DNA from: Pteria penguin
Lineage: Eukaryota > Mollusca > Bivalvia > Pterioida > Pteriidae
Reading direction: 5' to 3'
Length of the DNA stretch: 64,000 nt
Assembly: GCA_035048485.1 (NCBI GenBank)
Contig: CM068584.1
Location: 55,987,739 to 56,051,738 of the forward strand
A model generated the notes under the pieces. That model was not told the DNA's origin. It did no database searches and saw nothing but the letters and a program-made list of their open reading frames with translations. Numbering within the stretch: position 1 is the stretch's first letter; the number at the start of each line of letters is the position of its first letter. This document shows, piece by piece, positions 36,340 through 45,009 of this stretch. Both the position numbers and the translations under genes were made by a program.

Positions 36340-36870
36340 TGTCGTAGATTGCAAATCGTGGACACCTGGGTGGAATTCCCTTCTGTTATTTTCATGTTCA
36401 TCATGTACTTTGTACATGATGAGCGAAATTGTGATATATATAATGCATCAGTCTTAATTTATTTAGGAATTGAATGTGCAAGGAATTCTTGCACGTTCAA
36501 TTCTTATATTTATCATTGTAACATTTTTATTGATAAACTCCTATTTTACATATGATGTATTACGAAAAGTTGCCTAGGATCGAATCTTGAGTCACAGCCT
36601 GACGTCATCATTGACATCTATTTGCAAGTAAACGACAATTTTTACAACGAAATAATAGAAGAATATAGCATACTATAGTAATTATATTAAAAGAAAGACT
36701 TGTAAATAAATAAATAAAACAAAAAATAAACACACAACACATAACAGTACATAGAAACCCATTAACCACAACACCATCGGTTTGATCCACAGGCTATTAC
36801 TATAGTACATTTGTATTTCAAATATTACCTGACTGATACAGAACGAACGTGTATAATTTTCAAACCGTTA
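36340..36870. other. Non-coding stretch, nothing recognised
   Basis: AT-rich. Includes a short inverted repeat around GTACTTTGTACATGATGAG at 36403-36422 and GAATTGAATGTGCAAGGAA / TTCTTGCACGTTCAATTC at 36467-36503. Confidence 0.45.
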
Positions 36871-36871
36871 C

Positions 36872-36985
36872 GTAAGGGGGGAAAACTTCTATGGGGGAAA
36901 AGACTACTATATAGTAGTTTTTCCGCCATGGGGGAAAAACTACAATATAGCCATTTTTCCGGGGGAAAACTACTATATAACGGCG
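36872..36985. repeat. Palindromic GGAAAAACTAC-TATATAG repeat cluster
   Basis: GGGGAAAAGACTACTATATAG, TAGTTTTTCC and GGGGGAAAACTACTATATAA form perfect short palindromes and match the cluster at 35516-35695. Confidence 0.6.
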
Positions 36986-37439
36986 GTTCAAAATCTACAA
37001 GTCATACAACGGTGAATCGAAACAAGGAAACGGCACGGTAAACATCGAAACGGCACTTTATAATGACCCATATTGCATATATTGCATTATATTAGCTATA
37101 CTCGTTATATAATGACCAAGTTATATTCTAATTTTATACATAATTGATACAGTTATGACGTTTTCTTTTTCTTTCATATCATGAACAAATAAAACGTGAA
37201 AAATAGTTGTTCTTTTTGTCGAGTATACTCTCTCAACCACTCCAGTGCATTGCTGTTGGAGATCCACAGTGTATTGTCCGGTCCCTGTAGACACTCCCTG
37301 GAGGGTGGGTGGTTGTGAGACTGAATTATTTTCTTTTCTCATGTTACGAAACAACGCAGTGGTCGGTTATTGGTTGAATGTTTCAAGAAACAACAGTCCA
37401 AAAACTTGTTGCAATGTGACCAAATCGGTGACATACCAG

Positions 37440-38740
37440 TAAATGTTACTCCGCATGTAGCCATTAATACCAGCAAGAGAATACTGCGTGATATAGATCG
37501 CAACTTAGCTTTACTAGCGATGATTTTATCTTAGACGGATTAAGAAGTCGAAAACTAATTGCTATTCGTCGATTTGTTATCAAAAAGATGGGAAAGAAAT
37601 TAAAACGCGTACTTTTTTACTTACATTTAGTACGCCAACTGCACCATCGAAAATAAAACTAGGATATGTCAATGCTAAGGTTGACTTGTATTATCCTTCA
37701 CCATTGCGCTGTTTTCGTTACCAGAAGGTAAGCCGTCGTGGCCTAGTGGTATCGCGTCGGACTCCTGATCGGGAGGCCGGGGTTCGAGTCCCGCTCTGGT
37801 CATGCCGGTGTCATGTCTTTCGGATGAGACAGTAAAAACTGAGGCCCCGTGTCGTGGTATGCATGGCACGGTAAAGATCCCTCACTGCTTCGGGTGGGTC
37901 CGTTGCAAAGGTCAAAATTTGTATGCCCCGCATCAGGCAGATGCCGTCACCATATACGTGAAATATTCGTGGTGTGACGTAAAACAAAAATCAATCAATC
38001 AATACCAGAAGGTTGGCCATAGTTTGAGTTCATGTAGAAATAAGAAAACGTGTGGTCATGTTGACAACTGTTCTGACGAATTCGATGAACATTTTGCTGG
38101 TTCTCAACCATGTTGTGCAGCTGCGAACTGCAATGGATGCCATTCTGCTTCTTCAAAAGAATGCCCTCTCTATAAAAGAGAAATGGACATCATCAAGATC
38201 AATGTTGAGAAAGGTTTTTCTTATCCTGAAGCTAGGAAAATATATGAAAGTCATCAAGTACCTGCAATGAGTACTAATAGTTATGCTTCCAAAGCTTCAA
38301 AGAAAATGGTATCTATTGCGATTCAAACTGACATAGCAGGTTTGAAGACTAACCTTACTTCGCTGTTTAGTCTTTCAAAACCCTAACTATCATCACCAAC
38401 GTCGTCACAGACAACATCTAAATCTTCTGAAAAATCGTTTACAGTAAATCGTCACCCGCAAGTTCAAACAAGTCTGATACTAGAGCTAAATCATCTAGAC
38501 CGTCATCTGCGAATGTTCCAACAGGTTCTGAAGTGGTTGTTCGTAATAAATTTGATGTGTTAGAGGTAGAGATGGAATCTTCTGAAAAATCGTTTACAGT
38601 AAATCGTCACCCGCGAGTTCCAAATCAAACAAGTCTGATACTAGAGCTAAATCACCTAGACCGTCATCTGCAAAACTATCCATGGCCACCACAACCATCT
38701 TCCCTTGTTCAAGATCCTCTACTATTTTTGTGTTTTTAGT
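37440..38740 (+). pseudogene. LINE ORF1 relic, copy 4
   Basis: Pieces read RDIDRNLALLA-like text near 37485-37520, KLGYVNAKVDLYYPSPLRCF near 37660-37715 (partly frameshifted), then the SINE, then QKVGHSLSSCRNKKTCGHVD, CNGCHSASSKECPLYKREMD and FSYPEARKIYESHQVPA. The first zinc knuckle is cut in two by the SINE. The 194-codon frame 37802-38386 is a chance fusion of SINE and ORF1 and is not a protein. Confidence 0.8.
37730..38002 (+). mobile_element. Complete tRNA-derived SINE inside LINE copy 4, 11 bp TSD
   Basis: TSD TACCAGAAGGT at 37719-37729 and 38003-38013. The order is head GCCGTCGTGGCCTAGTGGTA, box B GGTTCGAGTCC, the conserved body (CTTTCGGATGAGACAGTAAA, CCCCGTGTCGTGGTATGCAT), the 3' domain GCCGTCACCATATACGTGAA / ATATTCGTGGTGTGACGTAA, and the tail ATCAATCAATCAA. 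This is the best reference copy in the window. Confidence 0.95.
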
Positions 38741-38744
38741 GCTT

Positions 38745-39465
38745 TCCCACTTTCACTGAATGACCAAACCAAAACCTACAAGGGGACTCTTAGTTTGCTT
38801 ACCATTAGTCTGTCAGGCTTTGGTTTTCTGTACTTTGCTCAGTCATGTTTCACTTGATTTAGTTTGGAATATACATGTAGCTTTAGTATGAATAGTTACA
38901 GATCAAGTTCGACTACGGCTAGGGTTGACCTATTCATGCAGGAGTTATGCCTCTTTGAAATTTGGTTGGGCTGGTAATACATACAGAATGCTCGTCAATT
39001 TCTCTTCTGCAACCACTGCATTTATTTTCCAAAAATGTGTCAGGATACAAGTACGCAATGTCATTTGAACTTTTCCTGGTTTATCTGTAAACGAATGTGG
39101 CTACCATTACCCTGACTCCTGGGTTTCTACCATTTTTTCAGTTTTCGGGCCTATCCATTAATAATTAATTTGGCTGCCCTGATGAATTTTTTTTTGCCAC
39201 TTCTGCATTGATTTCACAGAAACTTGACAAAACCAAGGAAGCAAATACTAGATATTTATTTTCTTCAGATCTGTTGACAAATATTCAAATTCTAACATTT
39301 TCAAAGTAAGTTAATTGTGCTCAGGTGATCAATATATGCCTACTTTTGCTTCTTGTTAATAATAGTATTGCTTTATCAAGCTGAAAGCAGGGTTGGATAC
39401 ATGTAAAGAAAAGGAACCACCATGCAGTAAGGTATGTAAAGATGCAATATTTGTTCATATATTTA
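38745..39465. other. Non-coding repeat-like stretch, no gene
   Basis: It ends near 39325-39362 with CAGGTGATCAATATATGCCT and TTGCTTCTTGTTAAT, which resembles 11620-11655 (AGGTGAGCGATATAGGCCCA, TTGGGCCTCTTGTTAAT). Both may be the 3' end of one dispersed family. Confidence 0.4.
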
Positions 39466-39690
39466 TGCCCCTGAAATGGAACAGTTTTTGATCTGTCTGT
39501 GGCTTTTGTCTTTGGAAAACAAAAACTTCAACTTTCGTCATGACTTTTGAACAGAAAACTTCATGATTGGCATACATATACAACTAATTTACCCTTTAAA
39601 TGACATTATGGTCAATGACATTATAACCTTGACTTTCATTATAAAAAAATAGGAGTTTCGGGCTTTGTTGCTGCAGGGGGTTCATGATTC
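39466..39690. repeat. Degenerate bivalve AACTTTxGTCATGACTTTTGAA repeat
   Basis: It opens TGCCCCTGAAATGG and contains TTTTTGATCTGTCTGTGGCT, CAACTTTCGTCATGACTTTTGAACAG and CCTTGACTTTCATT, matching the style of the 17917 and 36000 blocks. Confidence 0.5.
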
Positions 39691-40027
39691 ACAGATACAT
39701 CTTATTTATCCATGTGATTCAGTCAGTTATGTTGGCTATGTGTAGCTCAAGTGATTTTACATGCATGTCATTTTTCATGCCATCTGTAAATTAGTGACTC
39801 TTTTAGTCTTTAACATTGACTTCCTTTTTGTGGCGCCGGCAAAGCAACGTGGTGGATGGTGTACCTTTCTTAAATCTATACGTACACATCGAGGAACAGT
39901 AAGGATTACTGACCAGTGTTAATTGCCTGTTGCAAATAAGTTAAGCAGATCACCAGATAAATGAAAACGATGCGAAATATTGGTGCGAGTGTGGGCTAGA
40001 TAAAGACGATTCAGATAACGACGATGA

Positions 40028-42729
40028 CACTGGTTTAATCAACGGTCATCAAAAAAGGTGGTGCCCGAACAAAGAAGGTTTTGTTTTTATAACCACTTTA
40101 ATAAATACCAACATAATATTAACAATGTGAAAATAACTCCAGTAGAAAATATCTCTAAATTACCAGGTGATACGAAATCGGATGTTAAAAAACGACTTTT
40201 GGAAACCGAGCTCTACTGGATTAAACAACTACAAACCCCATACCCTCTTGGTCTCAACGACCAAATATATCGACAAGGTAATATTTCTTCTCGTCAGAAT
40301 AAGATCAATATTTTTACATTAAGACATAAAACTATTAGAAAACGTAGGTCACATGGTCGTCGTCGTAATCGTAACATCAGAAAACGTAATCGTTTAAATA
40401 GGTCATTAAACGATCTTCTATTTATCGCAAAAAATAATGGCCGTCATTAACTTTTGCATGCACTATCCTCTATTCCGGTAAATAAATTGAAACCTATCCT
40501 GGACGAAGCTGATCTTCGAAGTTTACGCAATTCTGATTGATTTAAACTCAATTTGATTATTTTATTTTCATATAATAAACTCTTTCCTCGTATTCCGTCT
40601 CTTCCACCCAAGCAGCAATTTCTCAAAATTAAATTTATTAATAAAGGCTTCGATCTACTTAACATTTCTAATATTTTCCGTGATCATAGAGTCACATCTA
40701 AAATCCCCCAATATTTTGAGAATTTAGAACCTCCACTTATTTGTTACCAGTACAAAAATCTATTAGAAATCTTATTTTAAATTATAATAAAGTTACATCT
40801 AACCCTGATGTTTCAGACTCTATTCCTTCGTCGTGTTCTTGTGAAAATTCTAAATATGTTTATAAACCGGCAGGTCATGTTATTACTGGTGACCTAAACT
40901 GTATTTCGGACAAGAAATTGCGCACCCTTTTTGGAAAAGGACCTAAATATAGGTTACCGTCCAGGATAGATTTCAATAAATGCCGTGACGTTACAGAAGA
41001 TGCTTTAACTACATATTGTAAACGTTGGTGTAAAAAAGAACAGGTAAAGGTTCATGCTCTTAATGATTGGAAATTCGAGATTTTAAGAATTGTCGATATC
41101 CGTATTGAGAACTTTACGGAAAATCCGCATTTATTTCAACAGCCTAATACATTGGAGACAAATTCTATTAAAAAGAAGATAGCTGACTTACATGCTAAAT
41201 ATGTCTTTGTTCCCGCTGATAAAGCAGGTAATAACATAATAGTTGTTTGAAAACTATATTATATTGAAGTACTTAAAAACGAATTAACCTCCACTCATAC
41301 ATATGTGGAAAGCCCTACCTCAAAAGAGAGCACCTTGCACGATCACGTCATGACCATGTCCGACTTCAAATTTAAAACTGATAAATCTGATCTACCAACC
41401 ATGTATTGGCTCCCAAAACTACATAAAAGTCCATATAAATCACGTTTCATATCTAATTCTAGCCACTGCTCTACTACGGTACTATCGAAACATATTACGT
41501 CTGCTCTTACTGCGATAAAAGATCATATTATCAAATATTGTGATGTCGCATTTCATAATAGTAACATCAATTACTTTTGGTCGATTAAAAATTCTAATGA
41601 AGTTATAGACAAACTTCTTTCGCTAAATTTCAAAGCGACTCAAATTTCTACATTTGATTTTTCTACACTTTATACATCTCTGCCTCATGATTTGATTAAA
41701 AGCAAGTTGCTGTCTCTTATACAATGGTGTTTTCACAGAGAATCTAAAACGTACATATGTACCTCCAATAACTCTGGGTTCTTTTCCAACAAACAATATA
41801 CTTCATATAAATACTGGACTTGCAAGGAATTATGTAAAGCACTAGATTTTCTCATGAATATAATTTTTGTGCAATTTGATGGCAAGATATATCAACAAAT
41901 AGTTGGGATTCCTATGGGTACTAACTGCGCGCCTCTGATAGCAGATTTATTTCTTTATTGTTATGAGAGGGATTTTATGGTTTCTATTCAAAAATCTAAA
42001 CGTTTTGACCTCATTGACAAATTTAATAATACTTGCAGATATCTGGATGACATTTTGGTTATCGACAACCCTGAATTCGAACAATTTATATCAGAAATAT
42101 ATCCACCAGAGCTCACATTGAATAAAGCTAATACTTGAGATAAATCTACATCTTTCTTAGATTTAAACATCAAAATTATCAACAACCTAATATATACTAA
42201 TATTTATGATAAACGTGAGGATTTTGGATTTCCTATTGTAAATTTCCCTTACTTGGATGGCGATGTCCCTCGACTCCCGTCATATGGTATCTATATATCT
42301 CAATTAGTTCGATTTGTCAGAGGCTGCACCGATGTTTTGGACTTTCATAAACGAAATTTACAAATTACTACTAAACTTTTAATTCAGGGTTACAGATATC
42401 ACAAGCTAAGAAAAACATTCGGCAAATTCTTCAGATCTTATTCAGAACTTCTATCTAAATTTGGAAATATTTTTTTTCAACAGTATGTATCCAATGGAAT
42501 TTCCCATCCTAATTTTTACGGTGATCTCGTATATAAACTAAGGAAAGTAAAGGGCTCCGATAACGTTATTTTATCATGTAATAAAATAGTCAAACGTTTC
42601 CTAAATAGACAATATGATATTGAGATCATCAAAAAGACTATAGGTCTTGTATTTGGCCCCTCTACAGCCTTATGCAGACTTTTACTTGAACGTTGCACGC
42701 TGACTAACAGGGCGGTGGGGACTATATGA
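40028..42729 (+). CDS. PLE GIY-YIG/RT polyprotein with in-frame UGA codons (defective copy)
   Basis: Endonuclease end: HFNKYQHN and ETELYWIKQLQTPYPLGLND. Basic linker: RKRRSHGRRRNRNIRKRNR. CxC motif: SSCSCENSKYVYKPAGHV (about 40830-40880). RT: PADKAGNNIIVV, YWLPKLHKSPYKSRFI, FDFSTLYTSLPHDL (motif A), GIPMGTNCAPLIADLF (B), CRYLDDILVI (C), LTLNKAN (D), FLDLNI (E), then the thumb. UGA interrupts the frame at 40538-40540, 41248-41250 (directly after NIIVV, where relatives have Cys) and 42136-42138 (after LNKANT). After each, the same frame continues with family sequence, so recoding as selenocysteine is likely. The terminal UGA is 42727-42729. True damage is a TAA at 40448-40450 and a one-base deletion in the A run near 40757. 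The copy is therefore dead, but its ancestor looks like a selenoprotein. Confidence 0.8.
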
Positions 42730-42796
42730 CGGGCCTTGTCCAAACCTCTTTCAGAGGAGACATGGTCCTGAACCTCGTCCCCTCTGACTGTTAGTC
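42702..42796 (+). promoter_or_regulatory. Predicted SECIS element (type II) of the PLE
   Basis: Outer helix GACUAACAG (42702-42710) with CUGUUAGUC (42788-42796), 9 of 9 pairs. Helix I GGGGAC (42717-42722) with GUCCCC (42777-42782), 6 of 6. Core AUGA (42726-42729) opposite UGAA (42769-42772). Helix II 42731-42740 with 42759-42768, ten positions including one G-U and one U-U. Conserved AAA at 42742-42744, 12 nt after AUGA. Apical mini-stem CCUCU/AGAGG (42745-42757). These are all the parts of a type II eukaryotic SECIS with correct spacing. The AUGA overlaps the ORF's last codon, which is unusual. Folding software was not run. Confidence 0.8.
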
Positions 42797-43472
42797 GGGA
42801 CTCCTACAGATCTAGGGTCTTAGCTCGCTTTCAGACTGGCAGAGCACGGTTTATCATGTTGATGTCGCATATATTTTATACCATTATGTTTTTTACAATA
42901 CCTTACGTGTTTATATTTTTATGACCTCTCAATATGCGATACCTGTTGACCCTTGTTCTTTACATGGAGGATTATTTATAAATTTTTAAATGTACGTCTT
43001 TTGATTGTTCTGCTGTTACGGTGAGTGGGAAGGTGGGCCCGTAAACCGGTTAACCACACCATTTGTTTGGCTTTTGTCAAATTAAATGACCCTCCTAAGT
43101 CGGTATCGTAATTGCACTACAATCAAATATTTTTGTAATGTGTTAAATGTTCTATTATATTATTTATATTCATGTATTGTATAGCTCCATGGTGACTTCT
43201 GCCACATAACTGAGCCGGTAACTCCTCTTTTTTCTTTTATTCACATATACCCCCCAAAAAATCCTCATTTCCTTAAAGGCCGGGTATGGGGATTTTAAAT
43301 CTGAAAATTTCGTTTTCTCGCCAGTTTCGTCTCCCCGGTCGTTGCGTTCACACCTTTTTCTATTGAGATTACGTAACCCGGTCTACCTGGCTCAGGTGTG
43401 CATATGTATTGACCTACAGGTTTCAAAAAGTGGGGTTAAAGTAATCACGCTAATAATTTTTCGGTAGATGGA

Positions 43473-43560
43473 GGTATACCCCGACAAAAGGGATAGAAAA
43501 CTACATCGTGCGCAAAGCTCATGATGAAATGTTTTCTGTTCATTTTGTCGGGGTATAACC
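43473..43560 (+). repeat. Long hairpin in the PLE 3' UTR
   Basis: GGTATACCCCGACAAAA (43473-43489) pairs with TTTTGTCGGGGTATAACC (43543-43560), apart from one bulged A. Inside, AGAAAAC (43495-43501) pairs with GTTTTCT (43531-43537). It does not have the SECIS core. It could be part of the terminal structure of the element. Confidence 0.75.
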
Positions 43561-43859
43561 AATCATCCTTCGGTTGCAAGTTGAATTCCACTGACCGATA
43601 GAGGGGATACGGTTTCTTGGAAACGATGAAAAAGGGTGGTCCCCTGTCATTGCTTGGACAGGCAGGTTAAAGAACTCTACTAAATGTTTATTGCGTGGTC
43701 AAACCTTCAGTCCGCCTGCACATCTATGTGCCTTCACATATATGACTTTGTGAGAAAGTGGGATCAAGATTGTTTGGATATATATATATATATATCGTCA
43801 GACCAGAGAATAAAAAAATATTTACTGTATGTATACTTATTTTAGTGGGATTAATATTT

Positions 43860-44148
43860 GATTGGATTGGTTTGGTTTGGTGTGGTTTAACGTCACATTC
43901 AGCGATATTTCAGCTATATAGTGATGGGACAGTTGTCCTGTTTCCAAATTTAGACCTGTTGCCAGGCACCCACGCCACGGGCAGCTAGGGGTCTTTTTCA
44001 TGCCGAGCCTACCTTGACACGGGCACCGGGACATCCGAAGACATCTATCCATCGGAGGGCCCACGCGCGTTGAAGGTACGCCAGGAATCGAACCTGGATC
44101 TCCCGATCCACAATCGAACCCGCTACCAACTAAGCCATCGTGGTGGGC
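43860..44148 (-). mobile_element. Second SINE family (tRNA head CACGATGGCTTAGTTGG)
   Basis: On the minus strand: head CCACGATGGCTTAGTTGGTA, box B GGTTCGATTCC, body with CACGGGCACCGG-type text inverted, and 3' domain CATCACTATATAGCTGAAAT, TGACGTTAAACC plus an (AACC)n-like tail. TSD GGATTAATATTT (43848-43859) and GGATTAACATTT (44149-44160), one mismatch. The head differs from the other SINEs, but the 3' domain is related to theirs and to the LINE tail. Confidence 0.8.
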
Positions 44149-44449
44149 GGATTAACATTTAAGCAGATGTTTGTTTTGATGTAAACATACAGTACATATT
44201 TCCTTCGTGTTTTAAGTGCTACTTTATCAGTAAAACTGATTGTCATTTTGTCACACAAGGACCAATTATATCTAAACAGGAATTTAGAAAAACAGTTTCT
44301 TGAAATTTAAAGCTTGTATCGATGAAAAGTTACTTCACTGAAGTCAAGCGCAGAAGGTTGAAACATGAAGGAACTACTGCTATACTCCACGAAAAGACTT
44401 TTACATCTGTGTTTTAGTCTTAAAACCATTGTTATTGTCTTTATTAGGA

Positions 44450-44635
44450 CCCCGCCACTAGCGGGTGTCCTATAGTAATCGATCTGTCCGTCAGTCAGCA
44501 AAAACTGTAACATTGGTCATAACTATTGCACCGTAAGAGGTAGAGCTTTGATATTTGCCATGTGTGTTCCTATTTACAAGACCTTTCTATTGGTACCTAT
44601 TTCTGACAAAAGCCCCTAGCGGGGCGCTTCCTGTC
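44450..44635. repeat. Small bivalve repeat with inverted ends
   Basis: It starts GACCCCGCCACTAGCGGGTG and ends AAGCCCCTAGCGGGGCGCTTC, with inner text AAAACTGTAACATTGGTCAT and AAGACCTTTCTATTGGTACC related to the 17917 block. The short hairpins at both ends suggest a complete small element. Confidence 0.55.
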
Positions 44636-44853
44636 TTTGTTAGTTTTCTAGTATATATGAAGTCTTCATATTTTGACCCAGTTGCATGGATGTGGTGGTG
44701 AAGTTTGTCCTTCCAAGGTCTAGTAAATGGTGATATCAGTTTTTCTTAATTAGTAGTGTAGACCAGTGGAGTTCAAGTCATGACGGAGATGTCTTGATTC
44801 TTGACATTATGGACTCATTTACAAATTAACGTGGTTTTCTTTTACAATTTCAG

Positions 44854-45001
44854 GTTGGGGAGTTATTGCAAAAACAGACATAAATAAGGGAGATTTTCTG
44901 TTGGAGTAGCCGGGGGAGAGACTTACAGAACATGAAGCAAATCAACGGGAAAAGAATTCGTGCTATATGTTCGGGTTCAAATGCAATGGAAAATATCATT
45001 G
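44854..45001 (+). pseudogene. SET-domain exon (KMT5A-like), with in-frame stop
   Basis: The exon is bounded by the acceptor TTTTACAATTTCAG (ends 44853) and the donor GTAAGT (starts 45002). Read from the second codon it gives WGVIAKTDINKGDFLLE, stop, PGERLTEHEANQREKN and CYMFGFKCNGKYHW. This is the N-terminal SET fold (GxG, GDF--EY-GE, EA--RE, CYM--F). A TAG at 44907-44909 replaces the Tyr of the EY-GE motif. No flanking SET exons (the NHS or the catalytic Tyr block) were found nearby. Lys-methyltransferase genes of the KMT5A-like kind are highly multiplied in bivalves, so this is probably a relic of one of those. Confidence 0.6.
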
Positions 45002-45009
45002 GTAAGTAA

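Larger units (their letters stand above)
37215..38740 (+). mobile_element. LINE copy 4: 5' UTR and ORF1 fragment, split by a SINE
   Basis: Plus strand. The 5' UTR homology (GTCGAGTATACTCTCTCAAC, CAGTGCATTGCTGTTGGAGA, CACTCCCTGGAGGGTGGGTG) equals 58510-58610 of copy 2 inverted. ORF1 sequence follows to about 38740, with no ORF2. A SINE sits at 37730-38002. A 155 bp direct duplication (TCTTCTGAAAAATCGTTTAC at 38423 and 38578) extends the Ser-rich region. Confidence 0.85.
40028..43781 (+). mobile_element. Naiad-type Penelope-like element, 5'-truncated, ends at (TA)n
   Basis: A Penelope-like retroelement with permuted domains: GIY-YIG endonuclease remnant first (40028-40290), basic linker, CxC motif, then the PLE RT. 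This order defines the N-terminal-endonuclease PLEs (Chlamys and Naiad clades), and Naiad is the invertebrate one. The 3' side ends at a (TA)n tract starting at about 43781, consistent with the reported bias of these elements for microsatellites. The 5' end lacks the first half of the endonuclease. The 3' UTR of about 1 kb holds a SECIS-like hairpin (42702-42796) and a second long hairpin (43473-43560). Confidence 0.85.

Noticed and set aside
37802..38386. 194-codon plus-strand frame
   Set aside because: A fusion of SINE body and LINE ORF1 created by the insertion, not a natural protein.
39945..40125. Acidic peptide with CxC and HxxxxCP (YWCECGLDKDDSDNDDD and GHQKRWCPN) just upstream of the PLE frame
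   Set aside because: It looks protein-like and could be a zinc-binding relic, but I do not recognise it, and it overlaps the PLE endonuclease in another frame. Not called as a gene.
43473..43560. Second hairpin in the PLE 3' UTR as the SECIS
   Set aside because: It lacks the AUGA/UGA quartet opposite each other and the spaced AA loop. The hairpin at 42702-42796 fits all the requirements.
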